A DNA stretch of 64,000 nucleotides, from NCBI RefSeq assembly GCF_001422725.1, contig NZ_LMMA01000001.1:62001-126000 (forward strand). Reading direction: 5' to 3'. The position numbers and the translations under genes are program-made. Of this stretch, positions 34,675 to 43,484 are shown piece by piece. Each line of letters starts with the position of its first letter. Position 1 is the first letter of the stretch. This DNA comes from Flavobacterium sp. Leaf82 (lineage in GTDB: Bacteria; Bacteroidota; Bacteroidia; Flavobacteriales; Flavobacteriaceae). The notes below the pieces were generated by a model that made no database searches, was not told the origin of the DNA, and worked only from the letters and a program-made list of their open reading frames with translations.

Positions 34675-35931
34675 ATGATAAAGGAGTTTGTTGATGTTTT
34701 AGTGATTGGTGCTGGACCTTCGGGATGTGTGTCAGCATCTTATCTTCATAAAAACAATGTTAAGATAAAAGTTGTTGAAAAAACTAAGTTTCCAAGGCTT
34801 GTGGTTGGCGAAAGCTTAATACCGCGAGTAATGGATCATTTTGCTGAGGCTGAGCTTTTTGAAAGTCTTGATGCCATGAATTTTGAGAAAAAATTAGGTG
34901 CTCGTTTTATTAGAGGAGAAGAAATTTGTGTTTTTGATTTCAGCAAAAAATTTGGCGAAGGCTGGGATTGGACCTGGCAAGTGCCACGTGCTGATTTTGA
35001 CAACACTATGGCACAGGAAGTGATTAGAAAAGGAATTGATCTTGAATTTGAATCAGAGGTATTAGAAGTTTCTTTTGAAGGCAAAAACTCTAAAACAATC
35101 GTAAAAGATAAGGACGGAAACCTAAAAGAAATCCACGCTAAATTTATTATCGATTCCAGCGGATACGGGCGTGTTTTACCAAGACTTTTAGATCTTGATA
35201 CGCCATCAAAACTAGATCCGCATTCTTCGATATTTACACACGTAAAAGATATTAACAGAGAAGAAGGCGAGGAAGGAACTCAGATTTCTTTTGATATTCT
35301 GGAAACCGAAGTTTGGTTATGGGTAATTCCGTTTTCGAATGGTAATACGAGTTTAGGCGTTGTAGGTCCAACAGATTTTATTAATTCTCTATCCGAAAAT
35401 AAAGACAATGCTGAGGCTTTACGAAACGCCATTCAAAAATCTGATTATTATATCAAAAGGTTTAAAGGAACAGAGTTTTTATTTGAACCGGTAAAACTGG
35501 AGAATTATTCAAGAGCAGTAAAAAGAATGTACGGAGATGGTTTTGCCTTAACCGGAAACAGCTCTGAATTTTTAGATCCTGTTTTTTCATCCGGAGTTGC
35601 TTTTGCTACAGAATCAGGAATGCTGGCGGCAAAATTATACATCAAAGAATCGCAGGGAATTGAAGTAGACTGGGAAGTTGAATTTACAGACTACATGAAA
35701 CGCGGAATTGCTGTTTTTACCACTTACGTGAAAGAATGGTACACCGGAAATCTTCAGACATTATTTTTCCACCAACCAGAAAATCCTGATGTAAAGGAAA
35801 AAATATGCTCGGTTCTGGCAGGTTATGTTTGGAATGAGGAAAATCCATTTGTGAAAAAACACGATAATGTGATTAAAAATATGGCTTACCTTTTGAATAT
35901 GGAAAGTGAGAAAAATAAAAAAACCTTGTAA
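34675..35931 (+). CDS. FAD-dependent halogenase-like oxidoreductase
   Basis: 418 residues. FAD motif VIGAGPSGCVSASYL (GxGxxG at 12-17) and WLWVIP at 214-219, which fits the WxWxIP fingerprint of flavin-dependent halogenases; GESLIPRV and lysines at 72-73 lie where the halogenase substrate Lys is expected. The DGFALTGNSSEFLDPVFSSGV closing segment also fits. Only plus-strand gene of the pigment locus, divergent from the lyase. Chlorinated flexirubins are known, so ring halogenation is the favoured role; hydroxylation or saturation by a relative cannot be excluded. Confidence 0.8.
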   Translation: MIKEFVDVLVIGAGPSGCVSASYLHKNNVKIKVVEKTKFPRLVVGESLIPRVMDHFAEAELFESLDAMNFEKKLGARFIRGEEICVFDFSKKFGEGWDWTWQVPRADFDNTMAQEVIRKGIDLEFESEVLEVSFEGKNSKTIVKDKDGNLKEIHAKFIIDSSGYGRVLPRLLDLDTPSKLDPHSSIFTHVKDINREEGEEGTQISFDILETEVWLWVIPFSNGNTSLGVVGPTDFINSLSENKDNAEALRNAIQKSDYYIKRFKGTEFLFEPVKLENYSRAVKRMYGDGFALTGNSSEFLDPVFSSGVAFATESGMLAAKLYIKESQGIEVDWEVEFTDYMKRGIAVFTTYVKEWYTGNLQTLFFHQPENPDVKEKICSVLAGYVWNEENPFVKKHDNVIKNMAYLLNMESEKNKKTL

Positions 35932-35950
35932 TTACTACAAGGTTTTTTTT
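35917..35950 (+). terminator. Intrinsic terminator containing the stop codon
   Basis: Stem ACCTTGTA (35923-35930) with TACAAGGT (35936-35943), flanked by A7 before and T8 after. The TAA stop (35929-35931) of the halogenase-like gene lies inside the stem/loop, so translation ends within the terminator hairpin. The flanking A-run also allows use by the converging GNAT gene. Confidence 0.85.
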
Positions 35951-35961
35951 AATGCATAAGT

Positions 35962-36534
35962 TTATTCTTGAATTTCCAAATTTAAGTATGGGGTTAAATC
36001 TAGGAACATTTGTCTTGTGTCTTCATTTTTATCTTTATCAGATAAAAATATAAATCCCATTTTTTCATAAAATCCTAATGATTTTTTATAGGCATCAACA
36101 GTTATTAATTTACAAGCACAATTGGTATTATGGTCTATGCTAAAAGAAATTATATAATCAATAATCTTTTCGCCAATACGTTGTCCTTTTTTATCTTTAC
36201 TTACAGCTAATCTGCCAATTTTTATCGCAGGAATATTTTTAAGATGTCTTTTAGGATGGGAAACCAAATTTGAAAGAAATTTTTTCAAAGCATTTTTGGA
36301 ATTAAAATTACTTTCTTCAATTGTTAGACTATCATTAAATATACTATAGTATGCAACAGTACTACTTTTATCTTCAAGAATGTAAGTTGTAGCCAGTAAC
36401 TCTGAAGAATAATATTTTGCTTTTGAAAAAAGAAAATCATTTAAATCCGCATCATCTTTATCGTCACCGCAGTTAAAGTCATTTATTAGAGTATCGGCTT
36501 TCAGTTCAATTAATGAGTAGTTACTTAATGGCAT
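35962..36534 (-). CDS. GNAT N-acetyltransferase, possible toxin
   Basis: 190 residues. Acetyl-CoA site in KIGRLAVSKDKKGQRIGEKII (motif A, QRIGEK), preceded by a long N-terminal region with DFNCGDDKDDADLNDFL and followed by a KKSLGFYEKMGF motif B. This is the TacT/AtaT2-like layout (CG....D..LN.FL... near the N-terminus) seen in GNAT toxins that acetylate aminoacyl-tRNA. A 52-residue gene precedes it by 7 nt, with a promoter and dyad of its own. Toxin function is inferred from this layout only. Confidence 0.82.
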   Translation of the reverse strand: MPLSNYSLIELKADTLINDFNCGDDKDDADLNDFLFSKAKYYSSELLATTYILEDKSSTVAYYSIFNDSLTIEESNFNSKNALKKFLSNLVSHPKRHLKNIPAIKIGRLAVSKDKKGQRIGEKIIDYIISFSIDHNTNCACKLITVDAYKKSLGFYEKMGFIFLSDKDKNEDTRQMFLDLTPYLNLEIQE

Positions 36535-36541
36535 TTTTGTA

Positions 36542-36700
36542 TTACTTCTTTAAAATAGCTTTAAACTGATTTGCAGTTTCTCTAATTTGCATTATACGTG
36601 CTGTACTAACTTTAGAAGTCTTATTTTCTTCAAGTTTTTTATAAAAAACAGCAGCATCTTTGCTTCTTAGTACAGGAGTTATTTTAATTGGCTTGGCCAT
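36542..36700 (-). CDS. Small basic protein, possible antitoxin partner of the GNAT gene
   Basis: I start at ATG 36700 (MAKPIKITPVL), 52 residues; a longer frame to 36727 would run into the dyad. Lys-rich, with KDAAVFYKKLEE and STARIMQIRETANQF helical segments and a basic tail. It does not read as a classic DUF1778 ribbon-helix-helix antitoxin, but size, order (small gene first) and 7-nt spacing match type II modules. No homologue recognised with certainty. Confidence 0.65.
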   Translation of the reverse strand: MAKPIKITPVLRSKDAAVFYKKLEENKTSKVSTARIMQIRETANQFKAILKK

Positions 36701-36720
36701 AATATTTATTATTTGATTAA

Positions 36721-36739
36721 AACACATTGTAAATGTGTT
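36721..36739. promoter_or_regulatory. Dyad operator upstream of the small gene/GNAT pair
   Basis: Perfect inverted repeat AACACATT-GTA-AATGTGTT in the 5' leader, 20 nt before ATG 36700 and just downstream of the predicted transcription start. Position and symmetry suit autoregulation by an antitoxin or toxin-antitoxin complex. Confidence 0.6.
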
Positions 36740-36768
36740 ACAGAATTATGTAAGATAAATCTGCCGTA

Positions 36769-36798
36769 CAAAGGTAAGCATTAAATTTAATAAAACAA
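36769..36798 (-). promoter_or_regulatory. Promoter of the small gene/GNAT pair
   Basis: On the minus strand: TTG (36798-36796), 19-nt spacer, TACCTTTG (36776-36769). This is an exact match to the Flavobacterium TTG-N19-TAnnTTTG promoter. Transcription would start near 36762, about 60 nt before the start codon, with the dyad between. Rest of the 36728-36974 gap: only AT-rich DNA and a terminator. Confidence 0.75.
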
Positions 36799-36907
36799 TT
36801 GAATTATGAAGCAGTTAAGTATAATTACTAATATGTCAGATACTTGTATATATTAAATTTACATCTTTTCTTTCAGCTTGAAAAAAACATATTCATAATC
36901 CATACAA

Positions 36908-36941
36908 ACAAAAAAAAGACTACCAAAAAATGATAGTCTTT
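36908..36941 (-). terminator. Intrinsic terminator of the symporter gene
   Basis: Stem AAAGACTA (36915-36922) with TAGTCTTT (36934-36941). On the minus strand it is followed by a U-run (A-run 36908-36914 on plus). Located 34 nt after the symporter stop. Confidence 0.85.
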
Positions 36942-36974
36942 AATCTTCAAAAAATAATATAGTAAAAAAGTATA

Positions 36975-38660
36975 CTACCAGAATTTTACATATAATGCTA
37001 CAATAATCAATAATGTAATTACGATTAAAACTGTAGTTTGTGGTTTTACTTTAAACATTTCAGAGTCTATTTCGAACGCTTTCGGATTTACTTTTGGTCC
37101 TGCAAAACTAATTCCAATCATTGCTAACATCGTAAAGAAGAATGATAATCCCATACAAATGTGAAACGGAATTTCGAATCCTCCTTTTCCGTTATTGTAA
37201 GCTGTATATAATAAGGTTTCGTTTCCAAATAATGCCGGTGCGTATTCGTTGAATAATACTGATAAAACAAATCCTAAAATTACACCTACAATTGCTGCAG
37301 TTCCAGTTGTTCTTTTCCAGAACATACCAAGGAAGAACATGGCGAAAACTCCAGGGCTAATAAATCCAGTATATTTTTGGATATAGGTAAATCCTCCAAC
37401 TCCGCCAATTCCTAGGATATCATTCCATGTAAATAATACAGCCAAAAGCATTGCTGCAAAAACGGCAATTCTACCAATGTTTACCTGTTGTTTTTCACCC
37501 GCTTCTTTCTGGATGTATTTTTTATGAATATCTAATGTATAAATAGTAGAAATACTGTTTACTTTTCCGGCTAACGATGCTACAATTGCAGCTGTTAATG
37601 CCGCTACCGAAAGTCCTTTTAAACCTGTTGGCAAGAATGTCAATACAGCAGAATATGCTCCGTCTTTTCCTCCAACCAGTTGAGGTAAATGTCCGTTTTT
37701 GTATAAAACAAAAGCAGCAATACCCGGTAACATTACGATTAATGGCATTAATAATTTTAGCATACCGGCAAATAAAATACCTGTACGGGCAGTTTGCAAA
37801 TCTGCACCCAAAGCTCTTTGTGTAATGTATTGGTTACAACCCCAATAGTTTAAGTTGATGATCCAGATACCGGCAAGGTAAGACATCAATCCCGGGAATG
37901 TTAAGTATTTATCGATATCAAGTTGAGATGATGTTGCAGTAGGTTTTGGGATAATCATTTTGAAATGCTCAGGCGCTTCTCTCATTAAAACCTTGAAACC
38001 TGCGATTGCATTTTCTCCTACTCCAAAATATTGTCCAACAGTTGTAAGTGCAATATATGAAGTTACCAAACCTCCAATAATCAAAACAGCAACCTGAATA
38101 ACATCAGTATAAGCGACAACTTTCATACCTCCTAACGAGATAAATAAAGCAAATATGGCTAAACCAATCATGATTACGTGCAGATATTCTCCGCCGGCTA
38201 AACCATTAATAGCAACTGCTCCTAAATAAAGGATAGAAGTTAAATTTACAAATACATATAAAAACAACCAGAAAACCGCCATGATCAATGCAGTAGATTC
38301 ATTATAACGTGTTTTTAAGAATTGAGGCATCGTGTAAATCTTATTTTTAAGATATACCGGAATAAACCAAACCGCTACGATAATCAAAGCAACAGCAGCA
38401 AGCCATTCGTATGCAGCAACGGCGATTCCTAAAAAGAAACCCTCACCACTCATCCCGATGAATTGCTCAGCCGAAATATTTGAGGCGATTAATGATGCTC
38501 CAATAGCCCACCAGGTTAAGTTTCCTTCGGCCAAAAAATAGGCTTTAGCATCTTGTTCGTCCTGTTTACGTTTGCGGTAAACAGTATAACCGTAGACAGA
38601 AACTACGATGAAATAAATAATAAAAACCGCATAATCTGCGAAAGCGAGGTTCTGGTTCAT
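36975..38660 (-). CDS. Sodium/solute symporter (SSS/SGLT family), likely L-arabinose
   Basis: 561 residues with about 14 TM helices and the SSS signature regions: GASLIASNISAEQFIGMSGEGF in TM2, GGMKVVAYTDVIQVAVLIIGG, and AALTAAIVASLAGKVNSISTIYTLDI. The sequence resembles the sugar (SGLT-like) branch. It sits next to gal genes, but its promoter carries an arabinose-type dyad (38804-38824) like those before the arabinose genes, so I favour arabinose as substrate, with galactose as the alternative. It has its own terminator and a 222-nt upstream gap, so it is a separate transcript. Confidence 0.9.
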   Translation of the reverse strand: MNQNLAFADYAVFIIYFIVVSVYGYTVYRKRKQDEQDAKAYFLAEGNLTWWAIGASLIASNISAEQFIGMSGEGFFLGIAVAAYEWLAAVALIIVAVWFIPVYLKNKIYTMPQFLKTRYNESTALIMAVFWLFLYVFVNLTSILYLGAVAINGLAGGEYLHVIMIGLAIFALFISLGGMKVVAYTDVIQVAVLIIGGLVTSYIALTTVGQYFGVGENAIAGFKVLMREAPEHFKMIIPKPTATSSQLDIDKYLTFPGLMSYLAGIWIINLNYWGCNQYITQRALGADLQTARTGILFAGMLKLLMPLIVMLPGIAAFVLYKNGHLPQLVGGKDGAYSAVLTFLPTGLKGLSVAALTAAIVASLAGKVNSISTIYTLDIHKKYIQKEAGEKQQVNIGRIAVFAAMLLAVLFTWNDILGIGGVGGFTYIQKYTGFISPGVFAMFFLGMFWKRTTGTAAIVGVILGFVLSVLFNEYAPALFGNETLLYTAYNNGKGGFEIPFHICMGLSFFFTMLAMIGISFAGPKVNPKAFEIDSEMFKVKPQTTVLIVITLLIIVALYVKFW

Positions 38661-38803
38661 TGTTAGTAGTATTTTAAATATTAGTATAGGTGATTGTTTG
38701 TTTATTGGGGTTTAAAATATGATATGTATTTTTATTTTGTTATTTTTTTATCAAAAAATAGCAAAAGCCAAAAGTAAAATAAATAATTAAAAAACAGCAC
38801 ATA

Positions 38804-38836
38804 CAAATGTGATATTTACATTTATTGGCAAATTTA
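38804..38836 (-). promoter_or_regulatory. Symporter promoter with AraR-type dyad
   Basis: Minus strand: -7 element TAAATTTG (38836-38829), four bases, then the dyad TAAATGT-N7-ACATTTG (38824-38804). The dyad has the same 7-7-7 layout as the boxes near arabinose genes, and it stands right after the -7 element as at 43383 and 44604. No good -33 TTG is seen. The rest of the 38661-38882 gap holds nothing else recognisable. Confidence 0.6.
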
Positions 38837-38882
38837 TGCGTTAATTTTAGAGTAGTTATTTTTACAAAGACATATATGTTAG

Positions 38883-39938
38883 TTATTTAATATTTAATTT
38901 ATAATGTACATCTGATTGCTGTCTTAAAATTTCGGCACTTTTTTCAGGTGTAATATCTCGTTGTGATTCTCCTAACATTTCATAGCCAACCATAAATTTC
39001 TTAACCGTTGCTGAACGCAATAATGGCGGATAAAAATGCATATGAAAATGCCATTCCGGATGCTCTAAACCATCTGTTGGCGATTGATGAATTCCGGATG
39101 AATACGGGAATGATGTACCAAATAAGTTATCATACTTAATGGTTAACTGCTTTAAAATTTTAGCAAAAGCGGTGGTTTCTTCAGCAGTAAAAAGAGTAAT
39201 TTTATTAAGTCTTCTTTTGCTGATAATCATGGTTTCGTAAGGCCATGTTGCCCAGAAAGGAACTAATGCTACAAAATGATCATTTTCGATAACAACACGA
39301 TCGCCGGTTCTTAATTCTGCCTGAAGATAATCTTCAAGAAGCGTTCTGTTGTTTTTATCAAAATAAGATTTCAGGCTATTTTGTGTTTTTTCGACTTGGG
39401 TTGGCAAAGACGATTGCGCCCAAATTTGCCCATGCGGATGCGGGTTGCTGCATCCCATAACACTGCCTTTATTTTCGAAAATCTGAACGTGATTAATATA
39501 TTTTATATTTCCCAGATCAGTATATTCTTTTTGCCAGGTTTTAATAATGTTTTCGATCCCGTCAATTTCCATTTCCGGTAATGTAAGATCGTGCCTTGGC
39601 GAAAAGCAAACGACTCTTGAAATTCCCTGTTCAGGTTTTGCTTTAAAAAAAGTATGTTTTATGTCTTCTTCAAAAATAATTTCGTCCTGCTTCATGGCAG
39701 CAAAATCATTTTCGAACACAAAACTGCCTTCATAGTCAGGATTGTTTTCTCCGTTTGCACGAACATTTCCCGCACACAAATAACAAGTTGCGTCGTGTTT
39801 TGGTAATGTTTCAGTTGTAATAGTTTCGTTTTGTCCTTGCCATGGGCGTTTTGCACGATGAGGTGATACTAAAATCCATTCATTAAGTAAAGGATTAAAA
39901 CGTCTGTGAGGATCTTCGTTAATGTCAAAATTTTTCAT
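38883..39938 (-). CDS. galT: Galactose-1-phosphate uridylyltransferase
   Basis: 351 residues. The active-site triad is in CSNPHPHGQIWA (HPH, nucleophilic His), zinc-site cysteines are in CYLCAGN, and WHFHMHFYPPL closes the second half. Transfers UMP from UDP-glucose to galactose-1-phosphate in the Leloir pathway. It follows galK by 16 nt. Length is normal. Confidence 0.95.
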   Translation of the reverse strand: MKNFDINEDPHRRFNPLLNEWILVSPHRAKRPWQGQNETITTETLPKHDATCYLCAGNVRANGENNPDYEGSFVFENDFAAMKQDEIIFEEDIKHTFFKAKPEQGISRVVCFSPRHDLTLPEMEIDGIENIIKTWQKEYTDLGNIKYINHVQIFENKGSVMGCSNPHPHGQIWAQSSLPTQVEKTQNSLKSYFDKNNRTLLEDYLQAELRTGDRVVIENDHFVALVPFWATWPYETMIISKRRLNKITLFTAEETTAFAKILKQLTIKYDNLFGTSFPYSSGIHQSPTDGLEHPEWHFHMHFYPPLLRSATVKKFMVGYEMLGESQRDITPEKSAEILRQQSDVHYKLNIK

Positions 39939-39954
39939 TGTAATTGCTTGGGTA

Positions 39955-41115
39955 TTAAAGTAGTGTTGTTCCGTTTGAGATTTTTACATCATAGAATTTT
40001 AATTCAATCCCAAATGTATCTAAATAAAGATTTGAAAACTTACGTTTTACCTCATTTTCTCTACCTTTTTTAATCAAATTGATCGTGCAGCCGCCAAAAC
40101 CACCTCCCATTAGCCTGGAACCTACAATTGCATCGTCTGTTTTTGCAGTATCTACCAGCATATCCAGTTCAGCACAACTTACCTCATACTCTTGCGATAA
40201 ACCATAATGCGTTTCAAAAAGCAATTGTCCTAAAAGTTCTATATTTCCTTTGTCTAAAGCCTCACATGCTTTTATGACACGGTTAATTTCTTTTACGACA
40301 AAGTGAACTCTTTTAAAAACAGTTGCATTCATTTTATCCTGAATGCTTAAAAGCTGTTCCTCTGTACAATCCCTGAAACTTTTTACTTCGGGAAAATTAT
40401 TATTAATAATCGCCAAACCTTGTTCACACTCAATTCTTCGCGTATTATACTCTGATGTAAAAAGAGAATGTTTTACATTACTGTCGAACAAAACCAATGA
40501 ATAATCTTTAAAATCAGCATTGTGATATTCAAAATCCAGCGTATTGCAATCCAGTTTTATTACTTTATTTTCAAGACCATGAACGCTTGAAAACTGGTCC
40601 ATAATACCACAATTAATACCAACCCAATGTTCTGCTTTTTGCCCTAATAAAGCGATGTCAACTTTTTCGATTTTAAGATCAAAAAGAGCTGTTATTCCGT
40701 AGATCATTCCACATTCTAAAGCTGCCGAAGAAGATAATCCGGAACCAACGGGAATATTACTGCTAAAAACACAATTGAAACCTTCAAACAAAAATCCGTT
40801 ATCTTGCAATTGTTTGATAACGCCTCTAATATAATTTGTCCAGACAACATCGCTTAATGTAATTTGCTCTGTAAAATCAGCTTCGAACTCCTCGTTTAAA
40901 TCAATAGCAATTATTTTAGATTTATTCGTGTTGTTTTTCTCGAAAGCAAAGCAAATCACTTTGTCGATTGCTGCTGGTAAAACATAACCGTCATTATAAT
41001 CAATATGTTCCCCAATAATATTTATTCTTCCTGGAGAAAGCACCACTTTTTGAGGAGCTGATCCAAAAGATTTCTCAAAAAAAGCAGTAGTATCTTGTAT
41101 TAAAATGTCATTCAT
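39955..41115 (-). CDS. galK: Galactokinase
   Basis: 386 residues of the GHMP kinase family: galactokinase signature GRINIIGEHIDYNDG, ATP motif PVGSGLSSSAALE and C-terminal GGGFGGCTINL. Phosphorylates galactose at C1. It lies between galM (37-nt gap) and galT (16-nt gap), forming a galM-galK-galT operon. Confidence 0.96.
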   Translation of the reverse strand: MNDILIQDTTAFFEKSFGSAPQKVVLSPGRINIIGEHIDYNDGYVLPAAIDKVICFAFEKNNTNKSKIIAIDLNEEFEADFTEQITLSDVVWTNYIRGVIKQLQDNGFLFEGFNCVFSSNIPVGSGLSSSAALECGMIYGITALFDLKIEKVDIALLGQKAEHWVGINCGIMDQFSSVHGLENKVIKLDCNTLDFEYHNADFKDYSLVLFDSNVKHSLFTSEYNTRRIECEQGLAIINNNFPEVKSFRDCTEEQLLSIQDKMNATVFKRVHFVVKEINRVIKACEALDKGNIELLGQLLFETHYGLSQEYEVSCAELDMLVDTAKTDDAIVGSRLMGGGFGGCTINLIKKGRENEVKRKFSNLYLDTFGIELKFYDVKISNGTTLL

Positions 41116-41152
41116 TATTTTATAATTGAAATGGAATTATCTCTTTAATTTA

Positions 41153-42208
41153 TTAGTTTATATTTTCGAATTTATAAACTGTTTTTTGATGATATTCTTC
41201 GCCTTTTCTTAAAACCGAATTTGGAAAATGTTCGTGATTTGGTGCATCAGGAAAATTTTGAGTTTCAAAACAAATTCCGCTTGACGAATGATAATTGGTG
41301 TTTTCTTTTCCTTTTAATATATCAAAGCAATTTCCGCCTACATATATATGTACGCTTGGCTGATCTGTATAAACGCTCATTTGCAAATTGTTTTTAGGAC
41401 TTAATAATTTTGCCACAACAGCATTTGTTGGTTCAAGAACAAACGAATTATCTATTGATGACGGACATTTTTTTACAGTTCTAAAATCAAAATCATGATT
41501 GGTAAGATCAGTAAAATTCCCGGTTGGGATATTCTCTTCATTGGTTTCTAAAATCTTGTCAGAGTCAATAAACATAGTCTGATCCAGAACGCTGGAATCG
41601 TGACCGTCAAGATTAAAATAACTGTGATGCGTCAGGTTTATAATAGTATCTTCTGTAGTTGTTGCTTTGTACTCCAGCTTTAATTCGTTGTCTTCGGTTA
41701 ACGTATAAGTTAGATCTACATGTAATTCTCCAGGATAATTTTCGTCTAGATTTTCACTCGAAAGACTTAATGTTATTGACGGATTATCACCGGACGTAAT
41801 ATTGATAACATTCCATGCTTTTTTTCCAAAACCGGTATTTCCGCCATGCAAAGTGTTTCCGTTATTATTTATATTGAGTTGAAATGTTTTTTCATTTAAT
41901 GTAAAAATACCTTTGTTGATTCTTCCTGCATAACGGCCAACAGTAGTTCCAAAAAACGGAGGACTTGGTAAATTATATGAAGCCAAATATGACTCTAATG
42001 AATCGAAACCTAAAACCACATCGACAAGAGTACCATTTGAAACCGGAATTTTTAATGAAGTTACAGTCGCACCAAAATTGATGATTTGTACTTTCATTCC
42101 GTTTTTATTTGATAATTCAAAAGAAAGAATTTCTTCGTTTTCAGGTGTCAAACCAAATAATTTAGATATAGATGTATCTTGAAAATGCGATATCTGTTTT
42201 ATTTTCAT
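41153..42208 (-). CDS. galM: Galactose mutarotase (aldose 1-epimerase)
   Basis: I start at ATG 42208 (MKIKQISHFQ), because an upstream in-frame ATG (42262) lies in the promoter region. About 351 residues with GRYAGRINKG, LHGGNTGFGKKAW, the catalytic His in THHSYFNLDG and the Glu in GICFETQNFPDAPN. Cytoplasmic, without signal peptide, unlike the lipoprotein homologue at 50922. First gene of the gal operon; a TATTTTTG -7 element lies at 42233-42240 on the minus strand. Confidence 0.93.
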   Translation of the reverse strand: MKIKQISHFQDTSISKLFGLTPENEEILSFELSNKNGMKVQIINFGATVTSLKIPVSNGTLVDVVLGFDSLESYLASYNLPSPPFFGTTVGRYAGRINKGIFTLNEKTFQLNINNNGNTLHGGNTGFGKKAWNVINITSGDNPSITLSLSSENLDENYPGELHVDLTYTLTEDNELKLEYKATTTEDTIINLTHHSYFNLDGHDSSVLDQTMFIDSDKILETNEENIPTGNFTDLTNHDFDFRTVKKCPSSIDNSFVLEPTNAVVAKLLSPKNNLQMSVYTDQPSVHIYVGGNCFDILKGKENTNYHSSSGICFETQNFPDAPNHEHFPNSVLRKGEEYHQKTVYKFENIN

Positions 42209-42309
42209 ATTATTTTTACCAATAGTGAAATCCAAAAATAGAAACATTCCGCAGGTTAGCATACCAGCACCTACCAGTTTTTTGTATATTGCGCCAAAAT
42301 CTTTTTTTT
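42209..42309. promoter_or_regulatory. Divergent galM / GntR promoter region
   Basis: A 101-nt region between divergent genes. The minus-strand -7 element TATTTTTG (42240-42233) serves galM. A partly symmetric word GGTTAGCATACC (around 42253-42264) lies between the two starts and could be the site of the GntR regulator, but symmetry is weak. The plus-strand promoter is not clear (TATATTGC near 42287). Confidence 0.45.
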
Positions 42310-43308
42310 ATGAATATTATTTCTATTCAAAACAATATAGGACTTCCAAAATATAAGCAGATTATTCTTTCAATAGAAAAAGCAATCGAAGAAGAAAAAT
42401 TGGTAAAAGGCGACAGGCTTCCGTCTGTTAATAAGGTTTGTCTGGCTTTTTCATTATCTCGTGATACGGTTTTATTGGGGTATGATGAACTTAAAAAAAG
42501 AGGTATTATTTATGCCATTCCTGGCAAAGGATATTATGTTAAAAGCGTTGAAACCACTATAAAACAAAAGATTTTCTTATTGTTTGATGAATTAAACAGT
42601 TTTAAGGAAGACATCTATAATTCGTTCTTGCAGCACATTGGAAAAAATGTTCAGGTAGATATTTTCTTTCATCATTTTAATGCTCCCGTTTTTGAGAAGC
42701 TTATAAATGACGCAAACGGAAATTATACTAAATACATTATTATGCCAACCAACTTAAACGATGTAGTAAAATCTATAAAAACCCTACCAGTAGGCGAAGT
42801 TATTATACTGGATCAAACCAATCCGGATTTAAAAATGTATCCCGCAATTTATCAAAATCACGAAAAAGATATTTTTGAAGGTTTGCTGAAAGGAAAAGCG
42901 AGACTGAATAAATATGAAAAACTAATTTTGATTTTTCCCGGATTCAGGGAACCTCTCGGAATGAAAACAGGTTTTGAAGCCTTTTGCAGGGAATATGATT
43001 TTGAATATGAAATTATCACTGAATTTACAGATCGGGAGATTACTTCGGGAGATTTATATATTATACCAAATGACAGAGATTTAGTTCGTGTAATCGAAAA
43101 AGCAAGAGATCAAAACCTGAAATTAGGACTCAATCTTGGAATTATATCTTATAATGAAACACCTTTGAAAAAGATTGTAGCAAGCGGAATCACGACAATT
43201 TCGACCCATTTTGAAACCATGGGAAAAATCCTGGCAGATATGGTTCTTAAAGGACGAAAAGAACAAATCGAAAATAAATCCTCGCTAACGATGCGTAATT
43301 CGCTATAA
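42310..43308 (+). CDS. GntR-family regulator with periplasmic-binding-like sensor domain
   Basis: I start at ATG 42310 (MNIISIQNNIG); the alternative at 42289 adds seven residues. 332 residues. Winged HTH at ~10-75 with KGDRLPSVNKVCLAF, SRDTVLLGYDELKKRG and the wing YAIPGKGYYV. The remainder (~90-330) looks like a LacI-type sugar-binding fold (EVIILDQTNP, ISTHFETMGKILADM). Divergent from galM-galK-galT, so most likely it controls galactose use in response to a sugar. Confidence 0.88.
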   Translation: MNIISIQNNIGLPKYKQIILSIEKAIEEEKLVKGDRLPSVNKVCLAFSLSRDTVLLGYDELKKRGIIYAIPGKGYYVKSVETTIKQKIFLLFDELNSFKEDIYNSFLQHIGKNVQVDIFFHHFNAPVFEKLINDANGNYTKYIIMPTNLNDVVKSIKTLPVGEVIILDQTNPDLKMYPAIYQNHEKDIFEGLLKGKARLNKYEKLILIFPGFREPLGMKTGFEAFCREYDFEYEIITEFTDREITSGDLYIIPNDRDLVRVIEKARDQNLKLGLNLGIISYNETPLKKIVASGITTISTHFETMGKILADMVLKGRKEQIENKSSLTMRNSL

Positions 43309-43349
43309 TCATCACTTTTAAAATAGTTTATACTGTAATCAAAATTTTT

Positions 43350-43403
43350 TTTGTTTTTGTGAAATTATTTTATTTATATTTGTAAATGTAAATTTTACAC
43401 TTA
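43350..43403 (+). promoter_or_regulatory. Promoter with AraR-type box but no gene behind it
   Basis: TTTG (43350-43353), 21-nt spacer, perfect -7 TATATTTG (43375-43382), then at once the dyad TAAATGT-N7-ACACTTA (43383-43403). A further half-site TAAGTGT lies at 43413-43419. Transcription to the right would meet the terminator at 43487-43528 after about 130 nt. There is no plausible coding sequence in between. Confidence 0.65.
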
Positions 43404-43484
43404 TTTTTGGTTTAAGTGTAAGTAACAAAAAATCTTTAAGTTAGATTTAATTTGTTTAGTTTTTTAATAGTAGTTTTATTGAAG

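Noticed and set aside
34675..35931. Geranylgeranyl reductase reading of the flavoenzyme
   Set aside because: General fold is shared, but the WxWxIP fingerprint and pigment context favour a halogenase-type enzyme.
36728..36974. Small RNA or further gene in the gap before the symporter end
   Set aside because: Only the promoter and dyad of the GNAT pair and the symporter terminator are supported; remainder is AT-rich.
42253..42264. GntR operator GGTTAGCATACC
   Set aside because: Symmetry is too short and imperfect to list as a separate site; kept only as a remark in the promoter region entry.
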